The notes under the pieces were generated by a model that was not told where the DNA came from, made no database searches, and saw only the letters and a list, made by a program, of their open reading frames with translations. DNA of 64,000 bases from Podospora bellae-mahoneyi. Its lineage: Eukaryota > Ascomycota > Sordariomycetes > Sordariales > Podosporaceae. Within the stretch, counting starts at the first letter, position 1, and each line of letters starts with the position of its first letter. This document shows positions 1 through 13,535 of the stretch, piece by piece. The stretch spans positions 4,216,001 through 4,280,000 of the forward strand of contig NW_026946359.1 of NCBI RefSeq assembly GCF_035222275.1, written 5' to 3'. A program made the translations under genes and the position numbers.

Positions 1-754
1 AATATTAAGTTTAATTCCCGTAAAAATTATTTTTGATTATCTATGAGTAAATTACATTAAATGATAAGGAGAATGATTTTTAAACTAAATTAAAAACCTT
101 TCAAGTTTTACATTTTTTATAGTATTCCGGAACCGGAAAGTTAAGTATCAATTTAAGTATATTTATTATTGTATAATAGCATCCTAAGTTTAGTAATCTT
201 GATTTCGATTTCCTTAACGCGTTGAATAAATTATTCCGGCAGCGTAACATTAAATTTATAACTCATAACTAAAGGCCCATCGTTACCTAGGCTAGGCGGG
301 ATGTTTCTTATCTAAACATTTCTAAGTTTGACTATGATATTACAAAACCGCTTCTAATTTATTTATAATAAAGTTAAAATATGTAATGTATCATGAACCT
401 CTATTTAAAACCTATCAAAGGGACATTAACTAAGGGTACTTTGAAATGATCCTGATTCGGTATAGTGAAATAGTATATAATAAATAGCTTATCTTAATTA
501 CAATAGTTTTAATACTAACGTTTACGATGTAAAGTCTGTACTAGCCAGTTCTTCCGTATATATAGACTTCTATCATCTAGGTACCTCCGTACCTGGCTTA
601 CGAACGCTCACCAGGATAACCTGGTAATCCGGCTCACCTTTGCCAAGAGGCGAGCGCCCCATTACCCTGCAGCCCCGCCGTTACATTTTCCTGATTGGCT
701 ACCACGGCCTGCTGCAGTTCCCACTCGGTCACGTTATTTAGTTGGTCTGTGACG
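1..754 (-). mobile_element. 5' end of a RIP-degraded Ty3/Gypsy retrotransposon (copy A): 5' LTR and leader
   Basis: This is the 5' end of a retrotransposon in minus orientation whose body runs out of the left edge. The LTR is about 387-754 and the internal leader about 1-386. Positions 1-386 align by eye with 8405-8800 of the fuller copy at 1645-9210, including the same spacing to the LTR. Reading on the minus strand, the LTR ends GATACA and is followed by a leader containing TTTAACTTTATTATAAA, which is shared with the copy at 27035. A TATATATAG box lies near 560. The U3 part (about 580-754) is GC-rich and differs from the U3 of other copies, with GCCAATCA on the minus strand near 690-700. 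The coding remains are full of stops. Confidence 0.75.
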
Positions 755-1555
755 AGTCTCTAACTATAATTAAAATAATTCATATTATTTTTACTTTAAC
801 TTCGGCTCTATAGTTTGTATTATTATATAGCATTGCTTTTCACAGGCTTTCTATATATAATATCAAAATAATTAATGTCCGCATATTTTTATATATGTTT
901 ATCATTAGAACAGTTACTGTTATAATAACTTCGCGTATTAGCTTTCCTTTCAATATAACGCTAAAAACTACCTATCGTCGATCCCTATAGTCATAACGAG
1001 ATATTTATTTATAGTATTAATCTCGATTCTTCGTATAGTTTATGCTTTATCCTTTTTTTAAAAGTTATTATAGAAAAAACTATGTTAACTCTTTGTGATT
1101 GATATCGCTACGCAAGCTATCGATTTTAAATAGAACTATGTAGTTAATTATTAAGTTTAATGAACCTAGGCGTAAATGTCTTTTTATATATTTCTTGCTT
1201 TTTAATACTCTTCAAATACATCCTTAAAGTTAGTAACAAATCCACGGTAATTTTACAAGTATTTAAGTCGTAAGATCTTTACGATTTATAATTAAAGACA
1301 TATAATTATTTAAGATGGGTTGGAATTATGTAATTCTTTAAGCAAAGTAACTAAATACTACTTTAAACTCTTCGATGTTAAAAACATTCAGGTAATAATC
1401 AAATTAAATTTGAAATCAAATCATACATCCTTTGAGCTTTGTTTTATACATATTCTTGCGTTTTGGTATCGGAAGATTAATTACTTGTTTAAGGCCCGGA
1501 TAAATCGTAATAATTTACTTTTTGGTTTATTTAACCTAGCCCTTAAGCCCTTTAA
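755..1555. other. AT-rich spacer, no gene recognised
   Basis: This is AT-rich sequence between two retrotransposon copies. An 84-codon open stretch at 1320-1574 begins with a non-ATG codon, has biased low-complexity composition and resembles no family I know, so I do not call it a gene. The last part shades into the 28-bp repeat array that follows. Confidence 0.6.
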
Positions 1556-1639
1556 TCTAGCTCTCAATCTATAGATCTAAAGATCTAGCACCCAATTTAT
1601 AGATCCATGGATTTAGCTCTTAATTCCTAGATCCCCTAA
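1556..1639. repeat. Three imperfect 28-bp tandem repeats abutting an LTR
   Basis: The three units are 1556-1583, 1584-1611 and 1612-1639. Each begins TYTAGC, followed by CYCAAT or a close variant, and contains TAGATC near position 17-22. The period is exactly 28. A shorter degenerate unit precedes them at about 1535-1555. The array stops five bases before the LTR at 1645. Differences between units are mostly transitions, consistent with RIP or ordinary decay. Confidence 0.7.
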
Positions 1640-1644
1640 TCCGT

Positions 1645-2049
1645 TATAACGAACCCCTATCCAGAACCTCTGAAAGGAATATTAGTTAAAGGCACTATTA
1701 ACAATTTTAGTTCGGTATAGCTAAATATTATACAATAAATAGTTTATTTTAATTATGATAGTTAGGATGTTAACGATTATAACTTATATTATATATTATG
1801 AAACTATCTACTTATATTAACTAGTTACTCCATGTATATAAATTTAGGGACCGTAGACCGTTGATTCATAGACGGTCCTCGGTGTACTGCTAATTAGCCG
1901 ATACTAAACCGTGGACCGCAAGCCACGCCGCGGTCCACGGTCCTAATTCTATTAGTCTGTTCCATCTAAATGGACCGTAAGCCCCGCTCGATCGCTCGGT
2001 CCAGCCCTAATTAGTCTAGTATACCCTACTATCTCCTGAAACCGTAATA
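1645..2049 (-). repeat. 3' LTR of copy B
   Basis: This 405-bp LTR is paired with 8801-9210. Its left edge TATAACGAACCCC corresponds to TGTAACGAACCCC in less mutated copies, and its right edge CGTAATA to CGTGACA. The U3 segment contains a perfect 12-bp inverted repeat, ACCGTGGACCGC at 1908-1919 and GCGGTCCACGGT at 1930-1941. Confidence 0.85.
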
Positions 2050-5000
2050 TAATACTTGCTTTGTAGGCCAAAGCCCTTACGGCCTAGCTTTTTTATTATT
2101 AATAATATCGTAGATCTTTCTTCCTTACCTTTCTTTATTTTTTACTATATTTAACCGCGTATAAGAACTATTGAGCTTTTTACTTTTACCTTAACGAATC
2201 CTCCGCTATAGTTCTACCATAATACTATATTTTACTTATTTTTTCTCCGAAATCTCTTATATTATAATCTCCGGATTCTTACGATACGTTAAATACGTAC
2301 ATTATAAAATTGTATATAACAGGTCTGAGGTTAGTTTTATTTAAATATGTATTTTCCTTTTTTTATACTATAATTAATTGCTCTATGGTAACCCGAGCGA
2401 TAAAAAAGTAATATAAATTTAAGCGTAAAGAATAAAAACTTAGAAATTAATTCTTATAGTTAATCATAAGATTTATTTACCTAAAACGAAGATATTATTT
2501 CTTCCGTAATCGTAAGGAACGTTTTTCGCGCAGGGTAATTAAAAAAAGGATACTAGGGTAGTACAATTTACTATACTGCCGTTTAGTTTACCGGATACTC
2601 CTACGTAACAAATACCGCGTAAAATACCGTTTTATAGACTCCCTAAGCCCTGGATCCCTCTTTAGGCTTTAACTAACCCTCCGACCTTTCCTATAATTTT
2701 AATATAGCCGGTCGTTCCTTCCTAACCGCTCAGATGCTACTAATAGTACGCCTTTTACTTCCTAAGGTAGTTAAAACGTATAGCGCTACTTATATTTAGT
2801 CTCCTTTATACCTTTTAAGCTTATAGTATAATACGTAATACGTTAGTTACTGATATTAAAAGTATAAATTCGGCTCCCGTGGAGGTTCTTCTATATTTAA
2901 ATTTATAAATACTTTTCCGCAAATTTTAGTATAGATTTCCCTTTTTATTACCCTTCCAGTAGTAAGCTTTCGACTTTTTTTGTGATAGTAGAAATATATA
3001 ATGCTAGTTAGGCCTAGATTCCTTCTTACCTTTTAACCTTATAATATAATATATAATACGTTGATTACTTTATCGGAAGCGTAGGTTCGATTTCTACTAA
3101 GGTTCTTCGATATTTAGATTTATGAATATACCTTTTTAAAATTTAGGTATTAATCCTTTTACTTATATTAGTTCAAGTCGGTTTAAGTATTACCATTAGA
3201 AATTTTATTTATTTATTTGGGTAATTAAAGATATATTTATATTCCCTATAAATTATTTATAGCCAGATATTTTAACTAACTAACCAAATACTCCAATTAG
3301 CCTCCATTAAATTATAAATTTAATATGTCTTTTATATTATATTTTTCTTTTTCGTCCTTCGCTATTTCCTCAATATTAATTTCACTTACCGGTAGTACGG
3401 GTTCTAAAAGTAAAATATAAAAGGTATATTACCGTAAATATATTATAATAAATAGCTTTAGTTGGAATACCGTCTTTAATATCTTTCTTTTAACCTTTAA
3501 CGGGCCTATTCTCTTGTGGTTTGGTTTTTCATGAGTTCTTTTAATACGTAAATTATATACAGAAAAGAATATTACATTTTTCCTTTTACAGCGAGGTCCC
3601 TTAAGCCTTTTAATCTTATAATATTTTTATATTTTTTCTTTTATAAACTTTAATTTTTTATTTAAACTTACTAAAAAATATATATTTTTCATTTACTTTA
3701 ACCTTAATTCCAAGTACTTTAACGGTAAATCTTTATCGTAAGTTTGCCTCGTTATTAAAATTTACGAAGAAAGGTATAACTTTTATAGTTTCCGTTAGCG
3801 ATATATTATTTATGAATTATATGGATAACTAATAATTTAACTAAATTAATTTACTCGGAATGAATATAATTTTGTAGGTACTATTTTATGATTTAATGAA
3901 CCCGTTCCGTTTATTTACCTGTTTAAGGGTAATAAGTCAAAGACAGTTTATTTATTATTGCTAACCTCGTTATTAATACTTCTTAAAATTTTAATATATT
4001 AGTATTACGATCCGTAATGATTTTTTTTGATTATATATATATTACTATAATATACTATAATACTATATCCGTTAATTACTTTACCTATTAAGTTTCTTTC
4101 TATGGTACAAAGTATAATTATTCAGTAAGCCTATCGATTATCGTTAATATATTATTATATTTAACACTGGTTATTGTATTTTGAAACTTTAGTAATTCAA
4201 TAATAAAGTTTATTATAATTAAACCTTATAGTCGTTCCGCTATTAGTAGTAGCTTTAGAAATCGGTAAGGTTTATACCTCGTAATTTATATTCTTTTGTA
4301 TATATACTATAATTCAATAGCTTTCTTAACGTCGGTTTCAATTACTAGCTAATAAAGTATTATTTAATATTTTTTATAATATTAATAATACCTACATATC
4401 CTCCGAGTTTTAACCCGTAAATATTTATTATAAATACCTTTTAATTAGTTAGCTTTACTTACATTTGATTTTTATATTATAACCTTCCCTAACTATTTTT
4501 TCAAAATACTGTATAGTTCTAACTCATTTCATTATTATTACTTTATAATAGTAGTACTTAACTTCTTTTCATATTTCCTAAAAGTAACTTACTTATAATA
4601 TACTATATAATACTCTATCCTTGGCTATAATTAATACTTTAAAGTACCGTTTAAAACTTCCTTAACTAATACTAATAACTTCTTAGGTACATCTTTATTA
4701 TAGTCGGTACGCCGGTTAATTATATTTACTACGCGTTAAGGACCTTTATAATAAGAAAATATTATAGGTTTTTCTAATCTATATAGACCTATATTTTGTA
4801 CTTAATACTATTAAACTATAACCTTTATTCCTCGAGCGCTTTAATAATAATAAATAGTTTTTTATTATAGATTAGGTAGTTTTAACGTATCTCTTTAAGC
4901 CTTTTCGGGAAAACAGTTACTGGGTATAGCTAATTATTATCGTGTTATTATCTCAATTATCTATTAATTATATAATTTAAATATTTATTTTAATTTCAAA

Positions 5001-8000
5001 TAACAAATTAGGGTCTAGTAATTTAAATACTAAGTCTTTTAAAACAACCTCTTTTAGCTCTTTAAAGGCTTACTCTATTTCTTACCCCTATTAAATTTTA
5101 TATATTTTTTAATTAAATAGTTAAGTAACTATATGATTCTTACGCACCTACGAATAAATATCCCATAAAAATTTATAAACCTCAAGAATTATTTAATATA
5201 TATATATATATATAATTACAATATAAGTTAGTCTTTAATTATTACAATTTGTTTTAAATTTTATACGAACTTTACTTAATAATGTTGAATGTTTAAATTT
5301 ATTATTTCTCATATATAGAATTTACTTTTCTTTTTATTAATTAAAAGTCCGGTTTTATATAGCGGGTTAAATACTTTTCCTATATATTACTTATATTTTT
5401 CTTCAAATACGTAAATAAATAGAAATAATATTAAGAAAGTATAGAATTATTTTTATCGAGGTACCTTCATGTTATGTAGGTAATAAAAATTCAAATGTCA
5501 CGGGTATATTAATTAACTTAAATAATATTATAGAATATTCAAAATAATTATAAAGTATACAAAAAGCTAGTTCCTATTCGTTTCCTTCTTTGATTGATGT
5601 ATAGATATATTCTATAGGTATATTTAAGTATATAAAATATTATACCTTTACTAATTAACTTTGTAATTTAAATATTAACGGAAATAAATAACTATTTTTT
5701 ACTATTATATTTCTCAATTAATAATAATCTATATATAAATATAAGCTTCTATCCTTTTTCGGTATTAAAAAGATAAGATATTTTACTAATAACATAGGTT
5801 CTTTAATATATTTCCTTTTTGAATTTTTATATCAATATTTCCGTAATTTCTTACTTTACTTATCGTTAGTATAATAAACTTTAAATAATTCTAATTTAAC
5901 TCCTTCTTTTAATTTAATTTTATAATTCTACGATCTTTACCTTAGAAACTTCTTTAAATATTTAGTTATAAAGGCTAAATATCCTCGATATTTATTAATA
6001 TTACTTTTTTTTCGCCCTTTTTTGTATCATTATAGTAAACGTATTTATTAATTTCTAATATTTTTATTAACGTCGTTAACTTTACTTTGTCGATTATATT
6101 ATTTATATTAATGAAATATATTATTACTTTTGAACCTCTTTACGGTAGTACGGTAGAGGGTATTTATCCTATACTTTACTTTCCACGTATTTTTAATTTT
6201 CTATCGGTAATTAAATACTTTCAAAGTTCTTTTAGTCTTAATTAGTTTTTACCTCTTTAATTAATATTTAAATGATAATTTATATATTATAGTTACTTTA
6301 ATATTATATTTCATAAAGCTTTTATACTTATAATATTAAGTATAATTAAAATTCATTTTCCTTCGACTATAATATTTAAAAGTAATACTTTTTTATAAAT
6401 CTTTTACGTAGGAAATAGTCTTTATATAACGAACTATTTTTTATCCTATAGTGTTCGGGCTTAATATATAATTTATAATAAAACTAGATTTATTCTTATA
6501 TTACTGTTTATTGAAATTATGATTTAAAGATTTTTTTATTGTATAATAACCTAAAAGCGTTCATTTTTCTTACCTTCTTCTTTCATAGTAACGACTTCGC
6601 TAATAAATATTGGGTGGTTATTTTACAGTTTTATTTTACGCTAACATTTACGTAAATATTATTCGTAGTTGATTAAAAGTTAATAGTTTTTACGAAAGGT
6701 CGTAAATTGTTTTTTTTAAATAATTCCATTATTTAAAAGCGTTTTTTTATTTGAACTATTTAGGAACATGAAATCTTTTAACTATACCTACCTAACTTTT
6801 TTTTATTTTCCGGGTTTTTTTCTTTATATTATATTTAATAGCGGTTTTTTTACTTAGTTGTTAACTTTAATACTTTAGTTTAATCATATCGGTTAACTTT
6901 TTTCTGTCGATATATAATATAGTTTAGGCTTAGGTACTATCCTAATATTATTTTTTCCTACGAGTATATACTATCGTTTATATTCTAACCGTTAATATAT
7001 TTAACCTAGTATCTCGTATACTTTAATATAACCTATATACCTTAAAGGCTACCCATTAATTTAACCGGGTTTAAAACTTTCTATAAAAGGTAATCGTTTG
7101 AAACCTTTTATTACACTTTTTTTATTTAACTATATTCTTTTTACTTAATTATAACTTACTCTCCTCACTTATTTTACGTACCGGCTAATAACCGTATAAC
7201 AAGTTATTTTAATAATACTTTTTACATTTATATATAATATGTTAGAACTAAAATCATTTTTAATATTCTAGATATTTCAAATAAAATTATGTTACATGTT
7301 TTATAAAGTATATACTATATAAATATTAAAATATTTTTTAGTAATTTCGTAATCCTAATATTAATAGCCTTTTTACTTTTCTAATACTTTTTCTAATTCT
7401 TATATGAAAGCTTTATAAACTATAATATATTTTATGAAATAATAACTTTATATTTACCGTATTACTTTTTTAGCATCGTTTATTTAATAGACTTTTACGC
7501 GAAACTATTATCCTTAGCGACTTTACAATAACTTCTGTAATGATCTATATTAATTAATTTATAATATTTATATTAAAGGATTTTTTTCTTCATATTTCGT
7601 CTTTAGTTTTTTTATTACTTTCCGTACCTCTTAGAACTTTACTTCTTTTTATTCAATATATTAAATAAGATCTGCTTTGAAGCTTATTACTTCGCTTTAC
7701 TCATACGCGATAATAGCAAATTTTAAAATTTTTAATCCTTTAAATATAATAATTATTATAATCTTTTTTTTTGGCCGAATCGTTTAAATACCCGATAATT
7801 TTGTTAAAAGTATTTTACTTTACTATAATTAAAATACTTGAAGTTATATTTACTTTAATTTTATTATTCTATACTAATAATATTTATTGGTGCTAGATAT
7901 ATAATACTAAAATAATTAATATTGAAGTATTTTCTTTTATATTTACCGTTAACACAGTTATTAAAATATCCTTTATTAATATAATAAATTTTATTATTCC

Positions 8001-8800
8001 TTTTTTTCCCCGTACAACGCTTAAATTACTAATCGTTAATCTATATAACGATAATAATTCATCAGTTATCAATATTAAATCTTGATTTTTTATATAATTT
8101 ATCCTTTATTCTTTTTTTAAAAAACCGGTATTAAAAAATCTATATCAACCTTTCATTTTTAATAATACTATATAAATTATTGATTTGAAACAAAGCCGCG
8201 TAATTAACCGCTGAATACGTTTAACGTAGGTTTACGAGTCTTTTTTACGCGTATTTTACTTCGTTATATTTCTTAAGGACTTCCTTAAACTTAGTTTTAA
8301 AAATATAATAATTTTCAAAATATCTTAGAATATTTTTCTCTTAATTCTCCGGTTTTTATTTATAATAATTATCCAAGATAAGTTTGAACTATATAAAAGT
8401 GATATTTTTTAAGTTTAATAACTATTAAAATTATTGTTGAATTTTTATTAGTAAATTAATTTAAATATTAACGAAAATCGGTTTTTAACTAAATTAAAAC
8501 CCTTTTAAACTTTACCTTCCTTTTTTTATAATACTCCGGTACCGGAAATTCAGGTACTACTTTAAGTATGGTCGATATAATAATAATTTACTCTCGAGTT
8601 TACTAAGCCTCGTTTAAATTTTTTAAAATATTATATAAATTACTTTATAGTAAGTTAAACGTTAATAGTAGTATTAGCGGAAATTCCTTCGCTATCCGGG
8701 CTAGGCAGGACGCCTCTTATTTAAATATTTTTAAGTGCGGCTATAGTAATAAAAAAAGGCTTCTCAATTTATCCGTAATAGAGTTACAGTAAATATATAA

Positions 8801-9210
8801 TGTATAGCAAACTTCTATCCAAAACCATGAAACGAGATACCACTTAAAGGTACTTCTAAATAATCCTAGTGAGGTATAGCTAAATAGTACATAATAAATA
8901 GTTTATTTTAATTATAATATTTAAGATACTAACGATTATAACTTGTATTATATACCGCGGAACTATCTATCTACACTAGCCAGTTCCTCCGTATATATTG
9001 ACTTAGAGACCGTGGACCGTTGACTTATAGATGGTCCTCGGTCTACTCTTAATTAACCTATACTGGACCGTGGACCGTGAGCCCCGCCGCGGTCTCCGGT
9101 CCCAATCTCATTGTTTCCATCCTGTCCACCTGGACCGTGAGCTTCGCTCAATCGCTCGGTCCAATCCTGATTAGTTCCTTGCGTCTCCACTGTCTCCTAA
9201 ACCCGTGACA
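8801..9210 (-). repeat. 5' LTR of copy B
   Basis: This 410-bp LTR is in minus orientation. It starts at 9210 (TGTCACGGG on the minus strand) and ends at 8801 (GCTATACA). A TATATA promoter box is near 8990. U3 (about 9010-9210) carries GGACCGTGGACCG with a downstream partner, the same hairpin as in the 3' LTR. The internal leader begins at 8800 with the block conserved in copies A and 27035-29210. Confidence 0.85.
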
Positions 9211-12200
9211 ACCTACTAGAGCAGGCTACTTTGAAGCCTTACAGTTAACACTATGGTAGACGAAAATAGTCTTACTTTTGTATTTAGATTATAAAGACTC
9301 TATAAGTACCTAGTGTAATCTGTAGATAAATCAGCCTATAATAATCTACACATACGGTAAGCTGGTAGCTAAATTTAATCTATTTTATGTAGCTATGCAT
9401 ATGTTTTTTATGAAACGTAGCTAAATTATAATTTTCCCTACCGAACTTTAACTTATTCACCCGTTATGGTATGCGGGGCCCTCGAGGGTCATCTAGTAAA
9501 GGCGTAGTAAAAACTGTACTATAGAGCATCAAGTTAGTACATGGTAAATAAAATTCCTCTAAAATATCAGGTAACTTATCATAACTTTATTACTTATCGC
9601 TGTACGGTGCTTTAGCCGTACACCCCTAGTAGTCAGCTATAGTTACTAGGTATTGAGCTTTTCACTGTGGCGAGTACTGCAAGTGCGTGTATATACAGGA
9701 CCTTTGAGCTTCTATAGAGTATAACCTTCAATACAAAAGTATTTAAGGCAATATATATTTAGGAACTTTCTAATCAATTTGATATCTAATGAAGCCTAAT
9801 TAAATAAACATGAATTTATTTCAACACTTTTATGCAGTCTAAGTCATTATTTAAAGTTTATTATTAGTAATCACTAGATTTTACTAACTTAGGCTGATTT
9901 TACTGTTAGAGGATATTTCACTAATTTTATTACCATTAATGGTAACCATATTGTTAAATTAATATAAATTATTTAAGATTTCTAAAAGTAACATCATAGA
10001 TTTCTTGTTCTTGATATAAATATCAAAATATAACAGAATATAAAAATGGATTAAAGCAATACCATGATTGTGAGAAAATAAAAATGTAAGAACTTCTGAA
10101 AGGTTATTAAGAGGGAAAAGTCATGGAAAAATGCAAAATCAGAAAATCAGTTTACTTATTCAGTTGAGCTGATAAAAAAGACAACTACAGTAATTTACTA
10201 TTCTTTTTTAACTTTAATCAGCTACTTCTATCCAAATCTAATAGTAATTTTCAAAATCATATCTACCTCCTTCCTTTAATGTTGATTTTCCCAAAGTCAT
10301 TCTCTAAATTTATTGTTTCTACGTAATAGTTTAAACTATTCTTAAAAATATAAATATTTTTCCGGAAGAATTTTCTTTTTATTGTGAATTCTACTACTTG
10401 GCTTAATATTTTGCTGCAGTGTAGTGGGCAATGCCACTGATGAAGTGTTATATTATATGCCCTTAAAGTTGGTTATAGTTCCTTCTTAATTTTATACTTG
10501 AATCATTAACTCTACTAACTATAGAACCATTTCTATTTACATAAGTACTTAGTAATAGACTTTTTTTCAACTTTTTTATATACGGTTTTTTCATCTTTAA
10601 ATCATGTTTCTTTTTTTTAGTGTCATTATTTAAATCCATTAAATAACCTCATGATTTTATTCAAGGGATTCTACTAGTTCTAATATTGATTACATAAGTA
10701 ATCGACCTAAATAAATTAATTAGGTTAGTAGTGATTCTTATTGATGTATTAGTTTTCTATAGTTTGAAATAGTTTTAAATGAAAACACTTTTATTAGTAT
10801 ACTTATAACTTGGTTTATTTAGGAACTAGTATTTATCATACAATTGGAAGATTATTTTTATGTAAACTTGGTTTAACCTTTTCTTTTTATTTAGTAACTG
10901 AACGATAGACTGGATTCAAGTTATAATATATTAGTAGTAAATATATTGATAATCGAAGCTGGTAATGAAAAAAGACCATAGGAAACCCTAGGTATATAAA
11001 AGCCCTATACTAAAATCCAAAAACTAAGCTTTGGGACGGGAAACTTGTGAATCTCCGAGCGAAGTAACGTTTTCTTCCAATATCTTTTGAAAGGGCACCG
11101 AAAGATCCACGCAAAAAAAAAATTAAAAACTGCTGAATTGATATTAAAAAAATAACATAATCCACTACAATAAATATTGAAAAGATATAGAGGAAATGAT
11201 ATTCCTTTCTTTTTTATCTAACAATAATATAAGAAATGAGTATCTATGATATAGTCTTTTACTCTATAACTTTATTTATTATTCACAAAGTATAAATAAT
11301 TAAAGCAAATATAAATACTTTTGCAATGTTTAACTTTAATTTACAGGTTCAATCAATATTTTTAACATAAATTAAATTCAAAAGATTGAATGATTCATAA
11401 TTTTTATTTCGGCTATGATTTACAACTATAAGATTGGATTTCTTTTTTAAGTTAAAGTACAAGCACTTTATAAAGTTGCTTAGTTACGTATAAAAAACTG
11501 TTTTAGGTACGGAGAGTAATAACGAAACATTATTAGAATATTATAGGAATATCCACTGAAAGAGTTGTTAATTTATTATGAAATGTTATGGAGAAGATTT
11601 GAAAGCTAATATAAACGTATTTATAATCATAACTGACCTTACTTTACGGAGGGCTTTCAACTTGTAGCGACCAAGTTACTTTGGTCCCTATAAAGTTATT
11701 CTACTAGTAATATTGTACTTACTCAATAATTTTATTCATTAATTTTCCTTCTAAATTACTTCCTCATTCCAAACTCCTGTACTATAAGAATGAGAAAACT
11801 AATATATAAAATATTAAAGATTTTCCATCACAATTGGAATTCAGACGTCTAATTTTTATTTGAAAATTCTTTACTACTACTTTTTGGTTATATATCTTTA
11901 AATAATTTCTTAGTTTTTGGTGAATTAATGACATAGTGTTATTAAATATTAGAATGTTGTTTTAATGAAATTATTTATTAATAATGTAGTATCTATACTG
12001 ACATACTATTTCTATCATTACTATAAAACTTAAATATAATAAATCATTTCACAAGAAACGCCTAGGGATTAACGTAAAAAGAGGGAATAGTGAATTTGGT
12101 CATCATGAAAAAATAAACATTAATTTTAAAACAAAGGACTAGAATAGCCTTAAACAATATCATTACAAATTGCTAAGAGAGCTATATGAAGACCGAATTA

Positions 12201-12361
12201 ATAAAATAAACTATTCAGTTAATATTAAAGGAAGATAACTTGATATAATATTTTTTGTACCTAATGAATCCTAGTATATTCGATTCTATACATATTATAT
12301 TAAAAATTATATTACCTTTTATTAGACTATAAAGAGGAAATTTCTATTTATGCAGATCGTG
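9211..12361. other. AT-rich spacer with no recognisable gene
   Basis: This is about 3.15 kb of AT-rich DNA with stops in all frames. The stretch at about 9430-9720 is less degraded and holds a perfect 7-bp inverted repeat, TGTACGG at 9601-9607 and CCGTACA at 9616-9622. I did not find LTR ends, transposase motifs or a tRNA-like fold that I would defend. Confidence 0.5.
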
Positions 12362-13535
12362 TGATAAACCCCTATCTAGAACCTCTGAAAAATATTGGTT
12401 GAAGGCACTTCTAACCAATCCTAGTTCGGTACAACTTAATGATTATACCAATGGTTTGTCTTAATTATAATAGTTAAGATACTAACGATTGTGACCTGTA
12501 TTATATACTGCGGAACTATCTATTTACAGCAGCTAGTTCCTCCGTATATAGACCTTTTGACCGTAAACCGTTAACTTACAGACGGTCCTCGGTCTACCCC
12601 TGATTGGCCGATACTGGACCGTGGACCGTGAGTGTCGCCGCGGTCCCCGGTCTCCATTTTATTAGTCCGTTCCGTCCAACTAGACTGTAAGCCCCGCTCG
12701 ATGTCTCGGTCTAGCTTTAATTAGTTTAGTATACCTTATTATTTTTTAAAAACGTAATATAATATTCCTTCTCCAGGCCGAAACCCTTACCGCCTAGTTT
12801 TTTATTATTAATAATAATGTTATAAGTTTTTTCTCCCTACTTTTCTGTATTTTTTAGTATATTTAATTACGTATAGAAACGTCATTATAAAACTAATTAA
12901 TTTTTTCTTTTGCCTCATAATTCCTTTATTATAGTTCTACTACAATACCGTACTTTACTTATTTTACTTCTGTAATCCGTTATATCATAACTTCCGGATC
13001 TCTATATTATTCGGAGTACGTACGTCGTAAAATTTTATGTAAGGGGTCTAACGTTAATTTTATTTATAAATATATCTTTGGTTTTTTTTTATATCGTAAT
13101 TAATTACTTTATAGTAACCCGAGCGATAAACGAGGAGGATAGACTCGAGCGTGAAAAATAAAAGTTTAGAGATTCATTTTCGGAATTAATTATTAAGCTT
13201 ATCCGGGTAGAACGGATACGTCGCTCCCTCGGTAATTACGAGAAAGACTTTTTCGCGCGGGGTATTTAAAAGGAAAATACCTGGGTAATATAATCTACCG
13301 TATTATCCTTTAGTTTACTAGGTACTTTCATATAGCTAAACGCTACGTAAAATACTGTTTTATAAACTCCTTAAGCCTTTAATTCCTCGTTAAGCTTTAA
13401 CTAAGCTTCTAACCTTTCCTTTCATCCTAATATAGCCGGTCTTTCCTCCCTAATTACGTAGATTACCACCTGTAATATACCTTTTACTTCCTAAAGTAAT
13501 TAAAATATATAACGTTAATTATATCTAAGTATTGA
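12362..13535 (-). mobile_element. 3' end of a Ty3/Gypsy retrotransposon (copy C), truncated
   Basis: The LTR at 12362-12759 (about 398 bp) matches the copy B LTRs, including the GGACCGTGGACCG segment in U3, a CCAAT motif (minus-strand GGCCAATCAGG near 12605), the TATA-like box near 12545 and the GAACCTCTGAAA block of U5. To its right, 12760 to about 13535 matches 2050-2810 of copy B, the 3' part of the internal region. The match stops near 13535, so the rest of the element was lost or replaced. The right limit is approximate. Confidence 0.75.

Larger units (their letters stand above)
1645..9210 (-). mobile_element. Near full-length RIP-degraded Ty3/Gypsy chromovirus (copy B)
   Basis: This 7.57-kb element lies on the minus strand, with its 5' LTR at 8801-9210 and its 3' LTR at 1645-2049. 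The two LTRs match along their length, both carry a TATA-like box, and have TG...CA ends modified by C-to-T/G-to-A change. Reverse transcriptase remains are readable on the minus strand at about 5580-5840: IPKKDRSLYLYIDYY corresponds to the conserved PKKDGSLRLCVDYR block, followed by a PLIFELQ-like block and IKEGNE. The 3' end (about 2370-2800) matches the tail that follows the chromodomain in the copy at 19140-23652. Every frame is interrupted by stops. I see no matching 5-bp target duplication (TCCGT to the left, ACCTA to the right). Confidence 0.85.

Noticed and set aside
1645-9210. Initial reading of the retrotransposons in the opposite orientation
   Set aside because: Both LTR ends look like TG...CA, but reverse transcriptase and chromodomain motifs place coding sense on the minus strand at 1645-9210 and on the plus strand at 19140-23652.
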